DNA of 37,063 nucleotides from Planctomycetota bacterium (GTDB lineage Bacteria; Planctomycetota; Planctomycetia; Pirellulales; UBA1268), in contig JAQCJP010000007.1 of NCBI GenBank assembly GCA_027592945.1, positions 1 to 37,063 of the forward strand, written 5' to 3'. The notes beneath the pieces are model-generated. The model ran no database searches. It saw only the letters and a list, made by a program, of their open reading frames with translations, and was not told where the DNA came from. The stretch's first letter is position 1. Each line of letters begins with the position of its first letter. Shown in pieces: positions 17,216 to 28,958 of this stretch. A program made the translations under genes and the position numbers.

Positions 17216-18726
17216 GCGGCCACCTTCGCAGCGTGACCGGGGGCCGATGCTTCCGGGGCATGTCTCCGGCTCGTCCCGTCGATGCCCGACCAGTCGATCG
17301 GCTCGGCGGACGACTCGCGCTGAAGACCGCGGCGGCGGCGGCTAGTCGGCGGCCGCAGCACGAGCCAGCCGAGGATGCCGGCGGCCAACGCGATCACACC
17401 CAGCCAGACCTCGCGGGGGACCGCCTCGGGGTTGCCGGCGAGGAGCGACTGCCAGGCCGCCTCGAGTGAGACGGCTTCCGCCGATGTTCGCGATTCGGTT
17501 CCGTTGCCGGCGGCGGGAGCCTCAACTCGCTCGGTCACCTGCCGGGATCGGATGGCCGCGGTCGGAGCCGGTGAGGCGACGGGATAGGAGGTCAGCGCTA
17601 CCTGCCGGCCATCGGCCCGGGTGGTGGGCGGCAGCAGGGCGAGGACATGCTCGCGGAGTTTGGACTCGGTAAGCCCAGCCCGCGGACCGTTTGGATCTGC
17701 CGAGCCGCCAAGCCAGGTCTCGGGCACGGCGAGCGAGACGAGGATCGTCGTCGGACTGCTGGGGTCGGCACGTTCCAAGCGGACAGGCCGGGGTGGGGAG
17801 GGCGGCCCGTCGTCGCCGACTTCAGCCGGGGCATTGGCGTCGGCAACCCGTTGCGTGGCAGCGGACGGCTCGGGGGCCGGCAGGCGGGGTGGCACCGCCG
17901 GCCCGAAGGTCACGGTCACGTCAACGACCGCCCCGTCGATGAACGCCAGACCGCGACGGAGCTTGTCGGCAAGATGACGCTCGTGGGCGACACGTCGGGC
18001 AAGGGCAGGATCGGTCGCGGCAAGCCCGGCTTCGGCCTCCTGCGGCGAAGGCAGCGGCCCGACAAAGACCCGCCCGCTCCGCAGATCGGTGACGGCGACC
18101 TGCTCGGCGGAGAGACCGGCGATCGAGGCCGCCACCAGCACCCGAATCGCCTCGACTCGGGAGGCCTCCAGTTCGGTGTCGGGCTGGGTCCGGACGTTGA
18201 CGCTCGCCGTCGGCTCCCGCCCGGCTGTCAGGCCGCCTCCCGAGCGGCGGTCGTCACCGTCGTAGAGCACCGCAGCTCGCTCAATGCCCGGCATCGAACA
18301 GATGACGTGCGCCAGTTCCTCCTGAATGGCGACCCGGAGCATCTCTTCCTGGACCGCCCTGCTCTGCCAGGGGCTGTTCTGCTCGAGGGCCCGCCGCAGG
18401 CTGCTGCCAAACTCTCTCGGCAGTGCTTCGGCGTCAACCAAGGCCCGCATGTAGGCGCTCTGCCGGGTGCGGGGCACCCAGACCCGGCCCCCTTCGGTGC
18501 GATGGTCGATCAGCTGGGCCCGGTCAAAGGCCGCCTCGACGATGGCGAGTTCCGAGGAGGGCAGGACCGTGCCGGGGAGCAGTTCCACCTCCTCGCTGAT
18601 GGGTCGATCCCGCAGCAGCCAGGCGGCCCAGGCGAAGGACGCCATGACCAGGCCGATGCCCACCACCTGGGCGGGTGTGATCCGACGGGGAGATCCGCGG
18701 GGCGAGTCGTCGGCGTGAACCTGCAT
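17212..18726 (-). CDS. fliF: FliF-like flagellar MS-ring protein
   Basis: Two TMs flanking a periplasmic region; TASVNVRTQPDTELEASRVEAIRVLVAASIAGLSAEQVAVTDLRSGRVFVG matches the YscJ/FliF core. Start uncertain: ATG at 18726, or TTG at 18786 overlapping the upstream stop. Confidence 0.8.
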   Translation of the reverse strand: MQVHADDSPRGSPRRITPAQVVGIGLVMASFAWAAWLLRDRPISEEVELLPGTVLPSSELAIVEAAFDRAQLIDHRTEGGRVWVPRTRQSAYMRALVDAEALPREFGSSLRRALEQNSPWQSRAVQEEMLRVAIQEELAHVICSMPGIERAAVLYDGDDRRSGGGLTAGREPTASVNVRTQPDTELEASRVEAIRVLVAASIAGLSAEQVAVTDLRSGRVFVGPLPSPQEAEAGLAATDPALARRVAHERHLADKLRRGLAFIDGAVVDVTVTFGPAVPPRLPAPEPSAATQRVADANAPAEVGDDGPPSPPRPVRLERADPSSPTTILVSLAVPETWLGGSADPNGPRAGLTESKLREHVLALLPPTTRADGRQVALTSYPVASPAPTAAIRSRQVTERVEAPAAGNGTESRTSAEAVSLEAAWQSLLAGNPEAVPREVWLGVIALAAGILGWLVLRPPTSRRRRGLQRESSAEPIDWSGIDGTSRRHAPEASAPGHAAKVAA

Positions 18727-18782
18727 GAAAGCTGCCGGCCTGACGGCCGACTCATGTGGTGGGAGGGCGAAGAACCGGAACC

Positions 18783-19277
18783 TCAAGCCGCCAGGCTTCC
18801 TGAGCGGCGACGTGGCAGGTGGAGCGTGACGGCGGTGCCTCCGTCTGGACAGTGACAGTGATCGAGATGGCCGCCGAGGCGGCGGGCGAGTGACTCGAGA
18901 CGGCCGGCAATCTCGCTGTGATCACCGCTGGCGGAGGGGGCCGAGTCGGCCACCTCGATTTCGAGGGTGGTCGCCGTCTGGACGGCGGTAATGATGACCT
19001 CACGAAGCCGCTCGGGGGCGGTGGCAGCAGCTTCGCAGGCAGCCGCCACCAGCGGGGTCAACAGATCTGTCAGCCCGGCGACCGATGCCGCGGCCACGTC
19101 GACTTCCGCGTCGATGCTGACGGTGACGCCGCCGCGGCCTCGTCCCTCGTATTCGGTGAGAATCGTGCTCACCAAGGACTCGAGGACAGGCTGGAGCGAG
19201 ATGCCGGCCGCAGCAGATCGCAGCGGCAGCAGGTCCGGCCCGGCATCGGCCGGGCCGTCGTGGTGGGAGCGTGCCAT
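18783..19277 (-). CDS. Degenerate histidine-kinase-type ATPase fold protein
   Basis: 164 aa ending TTLEIEVADSAPSASGDHSEIAGRLESLARRLGGHLDHCHCPDGGTAVTLHLPRR, the layout of a HATPase_c domain. Confidence 0.55.
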   Translation of the reverse strand: MARSHHDGPADAGPDLLPLRSAAAGISLQPVLESLVSTILTEYEGRGRGGVTVSIDAEVDVAAASVAGLTDLLTPLVAAACEAAATAPERLREVIITAVQTATTLEIEVADSAPSASGDHSEIAGRLESLARRLGGHLDHCHCPDGGTAVTLHLPRRRSGSLAA

Positions 19278-19352
19278 GGGAGTCCTTTCCCGGGGAAGCG
19301 TCTCTCGTCAGGGAACCCTGAACCAGGGCTCCGAATCATTCGTGGCTGGCCT

Positions 19353-20027
19353 CTAATGGGCTCCGTGCGGCTGGAGCGGCGACGGGGCTCCGCTGATCTC
19401 CTCCATGAGCCAGCGGTTGACGTCGACCAGGACGGCCCGCGACAGCGGCCCGCCGCGCTGGTAGATCCGCACGGCGAGCGTGCCGCCGGCGGCGTGAAAG
19501 AGCCGAAGCGTCTCGTCGAGCGTCGTCGGCTCAGCCGTCACGTCGGCGGCTCGGCAGCAGAGCAGCATCGGCAGACGACGAATCTCGTCGAGCCGGGCCA
19601 GGGCCGACTCGCCAAGCGGAAACCGCCCGCCGAGCGAGATGCCGCCGGCACACTCGTCGGGATGACGACAGACCGCACGGAGGGCCTCGGTGCCGCCGCT
19701 GCCCTGACCAATCAGCCAGATCCGTCGGGGGTGAATGCTGAGCCGGTCGCGAACCCGGTCGATCGCCCGCCACATCGCGGTCTCAGAGCCGGACGGCTGG
19801 ACGGCCACATAGTTTCGCAGGCTCAGCCTGGTCATCGCCCGGCCAAGGTCGAACCGAGTGCCCGGCTCGGCGAGCCAGACGAGCAGCGGATAGTCGTAGC
19901 CAGATTCGTAGCCCTGGGGCACGAACACTCTGGCGTCACCGGTCCAGTCGGCCAGCGGTCCACGGCGAACGTCGGGCGTGCATCTCGACCGGCGGAGCGG
20001 GGCCGTGGCCAGGGACTTGCGGCTCAT
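19353..20027 (-). CDS. Alpha/beta-hydrolase (esterase/phospholipase-like) protein
   Basis: Start reassigned to MSRKSLATAPLRRSRC at 20027. ARVFVPQGYESGYDYPLLVWLAEPG... RIWLIGQGSGGTEALRAV... is typical of the phospholipase/carboxylesterase fold. Confidence 0.7.
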   Translation of the reverse strand: MSRKSLATAPLRRSRCTPDVRRGPLADWTGDARVFVPQGYESGYDYPLLVWLAEPGTRFDLGRAMTRLSLRNYVAVQPSGSETAMWRAIDRVRDRLSIHPRRIWLIGQGSGGTEALRAVCRHPDECAGGISLGGRFPLGESALARLDEIRRLPMLLCCRAADVTAEPTTLDETLRLFHAAGGTLAVRIYQRGGPLSRAVLVDVNRWLMEEISGAPSPLQPHGAH

Positions 20028-20179
20028 CTGAGATCCTCCGGGAGATGCGGAAAACGGGAGGGGTTTGTAACGGAACCCCCCGGAGCGGACAACGCCAGCG
20101 CCGCGGCCCTCCGGCAGGCCTGGCAAGCCAGGAAAAAGAGGCGGGGCACGGGAGGTAGAAAGGCGGCGCGGGATTCCTG

Positions 20180-20325
20180 GAATACGGGTTCGCGAAGAGT
20201 GCGGTTTGTTTCGGGTCGCGGATTGGGCGTGTTGGTGGTGGGCGGTTTCGCCGACTTCCGGGGGCCGGGATCGCGCAACAGCCCACTGTCCCCCCCGGCT
20301 CGCGCCGGGGGGCTTCTCTTGGGAT
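20180..20325. repeat. Intergenic repeat copy B with GC-rich hairpin
   Basis: gcggattgggcgtgttggtggtgggc (about 20218-20243) plus gtccccccggctcgcgccggggggcttctct; stem CCCCCGGC/GCCGGGGG with TCGC loop. Confidence 0.78.
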
Positions 20326-20349
20326 CGCGCCGCAATACGGCTCCGCGGC

Positions 20350-22803
<2,454 letters not shown>

Positions 22804-22807
<4 letters not shown>

Positions 22808-23838
22808 GTTTCCTGCTGGTCGTCGCTGTCGCTCCGCTGACGCTCCTCGGCAGCCACCCGCCGCAGCGACTCGGCGATCGAGACCGGCTCGACGTCGGCG
22901 AGGGATTCGTCCAGGTCGGCGGCGGCGGGAGCGAATCGCCTCCCCCGCCCCGACACCAGAAACCCGACGCCGATGGCGGCCACGATCGCCAGCATCGTAA
23001 CAACGCCCAACGCTCCCAGCGAGATATCCCAGATCCGATCCGTGGGATTCTCCTGTGGTGGCGGCGGACGGCTCGGACTGCGGGCCAGGATCAACGGGGC
23101 CACGCGGACCCCGTCAGCAGCCCGATAGGCCATGTTTTTCAAGAACGCCCCGGACACCACCACCGGCTCGTCGATCTCCATGCCGGTCGCCATCCCGGCA
23201 GGCAGTTCCAGGGCATGGATGACCACCGGCGAGGCAGGACCACCAGCCGGCTCGAGCCACCCCTGCCAGTATTCGTCGAAGCCGTAGTCGTTGGTCGGCG
23301 ACCGTAGCCGCTCGAGCCGTCGCAGCGTGCCTCGCAGCCGAACGGCCCGTCCGCGAAATGCCTCCGGCTGGCCGAAGAGCTCCGTGAAGCCCACGTCTTG
23401 CGGCGGGGCAAGCCGCCGGCCGTCCTCGCCCTCGAGCGTCAGGAATGTCTCCAGCCAGGCGTCGCGATCAGCCTGCCGGAAAAAGGTGGCGTCACGGATT
23501 TTGGCAAGGGCCTGAGCCGAGGCTGCCAGGAGCGTCTCATCGGGGAACGCCGCGGGCTCGTCAGGCGGCAGGATGACAACCTCGTCACCGACCGGCGGCG
23601 GACCGGTAACCGCCTCGATCCGGGTATCGACCTGAGGTTCGCGGGGCGGGGCCGGCGGTCCCTCCTGACGGGTCACCAGTTCGATCACGACCACCAACGC
23701 AATCGCAGGCGGCATGAACCGCCAGAAGAGCTTCCGCTGCTCGCCTGCCGAGAGAAAGTTGCGGGGTTGCCGGCGAGCGGAAGAGAGAGCGGTGGCAGCG
23801 GGCGGAAGGCTTGCGTCGTGATAGCCGGCAGCTGTCAC
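22804..23838 (-). CDS. Unknown membrane protein with domain related to the 21383-22807 product
   Basis: 344 aa, N-terminal TM (FMPPAIALVVVIELV) and C-terminal TM (LGALGVVTMLAIVAAIGVGFLV). GTG start overlaps the upstream stop. Confidence 0.75.
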
Positions 23839-24170
23839 GGGACCGTTCGCCCGACGGCGGCTCCCACGAGGTTGATGTCCTCGGCAGGCGACGTGGCCGG
23901 CGGCGAAGCGGCTTCGGGAATGACCTCGGCGACGAGCTTCTGCCGCCGCATCTCCCGCCAGATGTAGATCCCGAAGGACCCGGCCAGGGTGAAGGGCATC
24001 GCCAGCATGAAGAGGATGCTGTAGAAGTAGCCCCGCGCCACGTTCAGGCCGTCGGGATCGGTCGTGCTGACGCCATCCTTGCAGTTCGGGCAGCCGAGGG
24101 CATCGGGCCCTGCCTGAACGATGAGCATCGCCACGAGCACCACCAGAAATCCTGCTGAAACGCGTCTCAT
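23835..24170 (-). CDS. Small membrane protein with CPNC motif
   Basis: MRRVSAGFLVVLVAMLIVQAGPDALGCPNCKDGVSTTDPDGLNVARGYFYSILFMLAMPFTLAGSFGIYIWREMRR; ATGA overlap with DUF420 gene. Confidence 0.75.
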   Translation of the reverse strand: MRRVSAGFLVVLVAMLIVQAGPDALGCPNCKDGVSTTDPDGLNVARGYFYSILFMLAMPFTLAGSFGIYIWREMRRQKLVAEVIPEAASPPATSPAEDINLVGAAVGRTVP

Positions 24171-24628
24171 ACAGGCATTATAGCCGGCGGCAGATGGTAG
24201 AGCATCCCGTAGATGACCACCCCGGTCACCGAGACGTAGAGCCAGATCGGCATCGTGATCCGGCCGAGCCGCCGATGGCAGTCCCAGCGGCCCTTCCAGG
24301 CGAGATAGAACATCCGCAGGGCCATGAAGGGGACAGCTGCCGCCAGGACGACGTGGGTCAGCAGGATGACGTAGTAGACCACCCGTAGCGAGTCCGGGCC
24401 GGCGTACTTGCGGCTCCCCTCGAGATAGTGATAGACGAGGTACGAGACGAGAAACACCGCCGAAGTGGTGAAGGCGGCGACCATGGCCGCCCGGTGGGCC
24501 CGCCATTTGCCCTGCCGGATGAACACCCAGCCGGCGACCAGGAGGACGGCCGCCAGCGAGTTGAGAACGGCGTTGGTGGTGGCCAGCGGATGGATGCCGT
24601 CTGCAGCCGCCAGGAGGACGCCGCTCAT
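24167..24628 (-). CDS. DUF420 membrane protein (CtaM-like)
   Basis: 153 aa, four TM, NAVLNSLAAVLLVAGWVFIRQGKWRAHRAAMVAAFTTSAVFLVSYLVYHYLEGSRKY is characteristic of DUF420. Confidence 0.9.
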   Translation of the reverse strand: MSGVLLAAADGIHPLATTNAVLNSLAAVLLVAGWVFIRQGKWRAHRAAMVAAFTTSAVFLVSYLVYHYLEGSRKYAGPDSLRVVYYVILLTHVVLAAAVPFMALRMFYLAWKGRWDCHRRLGRITMPIWLYVSVTGVVIYGMLYHLPPAIMPV

Positions 24629-25323
24629 GCTGCATCCCCGGCGGAGGCATCATCCCCGGCAGCGGCCTCTCCACCGACCGGTTCGCCAGATGTTCCGAGG
24701 CTCTCGTCTGAAGCCTGCTCCGCCAGCACCTCGCGGATGAGTTCCTTGAGCAGCTCCACCCGGTCGGCGTCGGTCAGCGAGAAGCCGCCCCGGAGCTTGC
24801 CGTCCCGGCCGAAGACGACGCCCTTCTCCGCGTGCACACCGACCTCGACCGGCAGCTTAAACCGCCCCTTGCCCACTCGCTCGATCTCCTTCATGTCGCC
24901 GGTGAGCATCTTCCAGCGGCCGGGGTCGGCGTCGAACCGCTCGGCGTAGCGACCCAGAGCGTCGGGCGTGTCATTCAGCGGATCGCAGGTCAGGCTGATA
25001 ACGACGAAATCGGGATCATCGATGTCGGCAAGGATTTCGGCGATCGCCTGGTTCTCGCGGAAGCAGGGACCGGGGCAGTTCGCAAAGAAGACCGCCCCCA
25101 GCCAGACCTTGCCGGAGAGCGACTCCGACGAGAAGGGCTCGCCGGTCTGATCGGTGAGGGTGAAAGGGGACTCGGGGTCGGGGACCGCGGTAGCCACCGC
25201 GGCGGCGGTTTCGGGATCAGGCTCCGGCTGGCCCACCACGACCGTTGGCCGCTCGGCGCAGCCGGTAAAAAGGATCAGGCCCGCAAGGACCAGACACGAC
25301 GAGAGGCGAGCGTGCGTTGACAT
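24625..25323 (-). CDS. SCO1/SenC-family copper chaperone for cytochrome oxidase
   Basis: Lipoprotein start MSTHARLSSCLVLAGLILFTGC; FTLTDQTGEPFSSESLSGKVWLGAVFFANCPGPCFREN with CxxxC; PDFVVISLTCDPLNDTPDALGRYAERF. Confidence 0.9.
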   Translation of the reverse strand: MSTHARLSSCLVLAGLILFTGCAERPTVVVGQPEPDPETAAAVATAVPDPESPFTLTDQTGEPFSSESLSGKVWLGAVFFANCPGPCFRENQAIAEILADIDDPDFVVISLTCDPLNDTPDALGRYAERFDADPGRWKMLTGDMKEIERVGKGRFKLPVEVGVHAEKGVVFGRDGKLRGGFSLTDADRVELLKELIREVLAEQASDESLGTSGEPVGGEAAAGDDASAGDAA

Positions 25324-25375
25324 GACCGGATTATAGGCGACGTATTCGAAGTGGCACGGGCCCACCCCGAGCCGG

Positions 25376-25807
25376 TCAGTGGGCCTCGGCGGCGGGGCCG
25401 GCGGTACCGGCTTCCTCGAGGAGGAGCAGGTCGGCGGGGCGAGCCATGTGGAGGGCCCGCTCCTGGGACACCATTCGGTTTCGCATCCCGATGTCGGGGA
25501 TCAGCATGATCACCAGGAACAGCGCCATCATGGCCGCCGGGATCGTCAACACGTACTTCCAGTTGGCCTCCCACCAGACATGCATGAAAAACAACACCAC
25601 GAGCATCGCCTTGGTGCAGGAGACGGCCATCATGAACGCCCAGCCGACCTGGGGCTGGTCCCGCCAGGGCCAGGCCTCCGAGTAGGTGAAGAACGACATC
25701 GTCGTCAGGAAGCAAAGCGCGGCGAAGACGGCGATGTACTTGCCGAGCCCCCCGTGGGAATGCTCCTCATGGCCGGCGGAATCGTGCGGGGCGGCGTGAT
25801 CGCTCAT
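25376..25807 (-). CDS. Cytochrome c oxidase subunit IV-like
   Basis: Start MSDHAAPHDSAGHEEHSHGG at 25807; three TM, SCTKAMLVVLFFMHVWWEANWKYVL is the bacterial COX4 pattern. Confidence 0.88.
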   Translation of the reverse strand: MSDHAAPHDSAGHEEHSHGGLGKYIAVFAALCFLTTMSFFTYSEAWPWRDQPQVGWAFMMAVSCTKAMLVVLFFMHVWWEANWKYVLTIPAAMMALFLVIMLIPDIGMRNRMVSQERALHMARPADLLLLEEAGTAGPAAEAH

Positions 25808-25839
25808 CGTAGTGCCTCGAGCCTGTCGAAGAGATTGGT

Positions 25840-26808
25840 TCAGAAGAGGTAGAGCAAGGGAAACAGGAAGATCCAGACCAGGTCGACGAAATGCCAGTAG
25901 AGGCCGGCGTTTTCGATCATCCCTGCATTCTTCGGCCCGAGCGTGTAGCCGAGCAGCACGGCAAACACGATCAGGCCGACGACGACGTGAACGGCGTGGA
26001 AACCAGTCAACAGGAAGTAAGTGCTGGCCCACATGTTGCCGCCGGGGATCACAATCGGAAGCTGCAACTCGGGGAAGGCGTCGTTGATCCCGTGGGCATG
26101 GCCGCCACCGTGGCCGCCGGCCCCCTCGGCCGGCAAAGGCGCGATCTGGTCGGCCACGACGGCCATCTCAAAGGCTTGTTGGTTGGGGTCGCCGAGCATC
26201 GTGCGAATTTGCTGGAGCGACGTGCGGGCTGCCCGCTGTTCGGCCGAGAGGCTCTCAGCCGGCATCTCGTCGATCTCCTTCAGCCGCTCGATGATTGCCG
26301 ATTCGCCGAGGCGGGCCCGGACAGCCGAGCCGTAGTAGAGATCAGGCCGCTCGTAGATCCGGCTGTGAGGCGCGACCGGATAAATCCCGTGGCTGAACTT
26401 GGCCTGATACTCGTAGGCCTTGACCCCGAGAAAGAGCCCGCCGAGGACGAAGGTGGCCACCATCCAGATCTTGGCCAGGCCGGTCTTGTTGGACTTGGCC
26501 GCCTCGAGGGCAAGCACCACGGTGACGCTGGAGCAGATCAAGACAAAGGTGTTGAAGGCGCCGATCGGCTCTGAGAGATGCACGTGATGCGGCTTCGGCC
26601 AGATCGCGGCCCCGAAGCGAAGCACGATGTAACTGCCAAGCAGGGCCGCAAAGAACATGATCTCGGTCGACAGAAACAGCCACATGATCAGCTTCCCGCG
26701 GGAGAGCGGCAGGCCGGGCTGATACTGAAGATGGACGTGGCCGTGGTGGTCGTCATGGCCATCGGCATGGCCGGCGTCGTGCGGAATCGAGATGGCGGGG
26801 GAACTCAT
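25840..26808 (-). CDS. coxC: Cytochrome c oxidase subunit III
   Basis: [25 protein letters not shown] ... [19 protein letters not shown] ... [23 protein letters not shown], with a large internal insertion. Confidence 0.93.
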   Translation of the reverse strand: MSSPAISIPHDAGHADGHDDHHGHVHLQYQPGLPLSRGKLIMWLFLSTEIMFFAALLGSYIVLRFGAAIWPKPHHVHLSEPIGAFNTFVLICSSVTVVLALEAAKSNKTGLAKIWMVATFVLGGLFLGVKAYEYQAKFSHGIYPVAPHSRIYERPDLYYGSAVRARLGESAIIERLKEIDEMPAESLSAEQRAARTSLQQIRTMLGDPNQQAFEMAVVADQIAPLPAEGAGGHGGGHAHGINDAFPELQLPIVIPGGNMWASTYFLLTGFHAVHVVVGLIVFAVLLGYTLGPKNAGMIENAGLYWHFVDLVWIFLFPLLYLF

Positions 26809-26852
26809 GAGGTTTTCCGGAAGTATTCAGAGCCGGCCGGATCGCCGGCGGA

Positions 26853-27830
26853 TCAGGAAGGACCACCAAACACGACCGCCGCGGTGAGCAGTCCGAGCAG
26901 GGATCCAAGGGAGGACAGGAGCAGCACCCGGGCCGCGGCGTCATCGCGACGCACCGCAAACCGGATCGTGGCCACAAGATACACGGTGCCGCAGACGGCC
27001 GCGGAGAGAAACATCCGCACGCTACCGGAGGGCACGGCGAGCACGAGGGCCGCCGGCAGGAGGGCGAGCGCCGCGGCCAACGCCTGACCGGCGGCCCGGA
27101 GGCCCGTCGGATCGACCACCGTCAGCATCCGCATCCCTGCGGCGGCGTATTGGGTTCGATAGAGCCAGGCGATCGCCATGAAGTGGGGAAACTGCCAGAG
27201 ATAGAGCACGGTGGCGAGCGCCGCGGCGGTCAAGGCCCCGCGGGCATCCCCGGCGGCCAGGCGGGCTGGCCCGTCGGCGGCCAGCCAGCCGATTGCCACC
27301 GGCAAGGCTCCGGCAACGGCCCCGACGGCAGTGTTGAGGGGTGTGATGCGTTTGAGCGGCGTGTAGAGGAGCACGTAGAGCAGCCACGTGGCGGCAGCAG
27401 CTGCGGCCGGTTGCCAGCCGGCGGCCAGCCAGCAGACCGCGGTGCCGATGCAGAGCGTGGCAGCGGTGAGCCACCAGGCGGTCGTGACGGGAAGCCGTCC
27501 TGCCGCGAGCGGCCGAGCAGCCGTTCGCTTCATGAGTTGATCGAAGCGTCGCTCGAGGATCTGGTTGGCAATGCTCGAGCTGGCCGCCACGAGGGCCGTG
27601 CCGGCAAGCAGCCAGAGGAATCTGCCCGTGTCGACCGGCCGGCCGGCAGTCAGCCAGGCGGCAGCCACGACCGTGGCCAACACCATCACAGCGATCCGGG
27701 GCCGCACGAGCCGGGAAACATCCGCGAGCCCGGCCCGCAGGCCGGCAACGTCGGCGTCACCGCGGACAACGGGCACCACAGCCGGCACCGCGGACCTTGC
27801 CAGTTCGGCGGCCAGGTGAGGAGGCGTCAT
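26853..27830 (-). CDS. ctaB: Protoheme IX farnesyltransferase (heme O synthase)
   Basis: UbiA-type polytopic protein: RPRIAVMVLATV..., ANQILERRFDQLMKRTAARPLAAGRL, LYTPLKRITPLNTAVGAVAGALPVAIGW. Confidence 0.93.
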   Translation of the reverse strand: MTPPHLAAELARSAVPAVVPVVRGDADVAGLRAGLADVSRLVRPRIAVMVLATVVAAAWLTAGRPVDTGRFLWLLAGTALVAASSSIANQILERRFDQLMKRTAARPLAAGRLPVTTAWWLTAATLCIGTAVCWLAAGWQPAAAAAATWLLYVLLYTPLKRITPLNTAVGAVAGALPVAIGWLAADGPARLAAGDARGALTAAALATVLYLWQFPHFMAIAWLYRTQYAAAGMRMLTVVDPTGLRAAGQALAAALALLPAALVLAVPSGSVRMFLSAAVCGTVYLVATIRFAVRRDDAAARVLLLSSLGSLLGLLTAAVVFGGPS

Positions 27831-28873
27831 GCGGGCATCCCCCGGGGTTGCGTCAGACGACCGCCTGCGGCCGTCAGCGATGCCAGTCGCGAGGCGGCCG
27901 GCTGACGGCCCGCCGCCGTGATCGCCAAGGCGACGCCGACGCCAAGAATCACCATCCCAAGGACGGCGTGGGCCGTGACCGTCACCGCACCAAGGCCGCT
28001 GCGGGCCACCACGGGATCAGCCAGTCGCCAGGAATCGGGCAGGATCGCTGAAGGAACCCCGTACTTCGCCACCCAGGTGCCGAGCCCCAACGAGATCTGA
28101 CAGACAACGAAGGCCGTCGCCACCCACGCCCACCGGCGGGCCGGGCGATTCTCCCCGCGACGCGTGGCCACCGCCGCTGCGATCGCAAGCCCTGCCACAA
28201 CCAGCCCGACGAGCACATGCGTGCCGACCAGGGCGTGAAAGGTCGCCGGCGGCGTCGCCGGATCGAGATGCCGCAGTTGGGCCCCCGCGACGAGCTGGGC
28301 GTACGCCGCGACCGGCACCGCCGCGCACAGCCCGCCCGCCACTCGCGGCGTCACCGCGCTGGCCGGGCGACGCGTCAGAACGGCCAGTGCCACGGCGACG
28401 GCGAAGAACAGCGGCCCGGTGCAGGCGTGGATCTTGGCGACGGTGGTATCGTCGAGGAGCACCCGCGCTCCGCCCAGGCCCCCCTGCACGATCACCAACG
28501 CGACCGCTGCCAGCGTGAGCCAGCGAACCGTCGGCCCGACCGGATACCGCCAGGCGACCGCAGCCAGGACCAGTGCGATCATGCCGACCAAGGCTCCCAG
28601 CAGGCGGTGGCCATGCTCGAGAAACAGATCCCAGGGCCCGCCCAACCACTCGGCCAGCGGGAACAGAAACATGTTGTGCCCGTAGGTGGCCGGCCAGTCA
28701 GGCACCGCCATCGCCGCCTCATACGTGGTCACCAGCGCCCCAAACGAAAGCAAGACCGCCGTCGCCGCCACCAGCAGGCAGGCGACGAGAAAGGGCACGT
28801 TCCAGCCCCCCCTGCCCCTCGCTGAGGCGGCAGGATCGGCGGAAGCTCGACGGACGTTGGAGGGTTCACTCAC
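27827..28873 (-). CDS. ctaA: Heme A synthase (COX15/CtaA family)
   Basis: Likely GTG start at 28873 (VSEPSNVRR). LFLEHGHRLLGALVGMIALVLAAVAW, KIHACTGPLFFAVAVALAVLTRR, FHALVGTHVLVGLVVAG. Confidence 0.87.
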   Translation of the reverse strand: MSEPSNVRRASADPAASARGRGGWNVPFLVACLLVAATAVLLSFGALVTTYEAAMAVPDWPATYGHNMFLFPLAEWLGGPWDLFLEHGHRLLGALVGMIALVLAAVAWRYPVGPTVRWLTLAAVALVIVQGGLGGARVLLDDTTVAKIHACTGPLFFAVAVALAVLTRRPASAVTPRVAGGLCAAVPVAAYAQLVAGAQLRHLDPATPPATFHALVGTHVLVGLVVAGLAIAAAVATRRGENRPARRWAWVATAFVVCQISLGLGTWVAKYGVPSAILPDSWRLADPVVARSGLGAVTVTAHAVLGMVILGVGVALAITAAGRQPAASRLASLTAAGGRLTQPRGMPA

Positions 28874-28958
28874 AGGATGATCGAGTCGCCGAGGGAGGTG
28901 GTGCGAAATATCCCGGCGAGGAGACTTCTGCCGTCCCGCCGCCGGCCATAAGCGAACA

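Noticed and set aside
19300-19345. Short hairpin ccctgaaccaggg as an intrinsic terminator
   Set aside because: Only a 5-bp stem and no U-tract; not enough to call.
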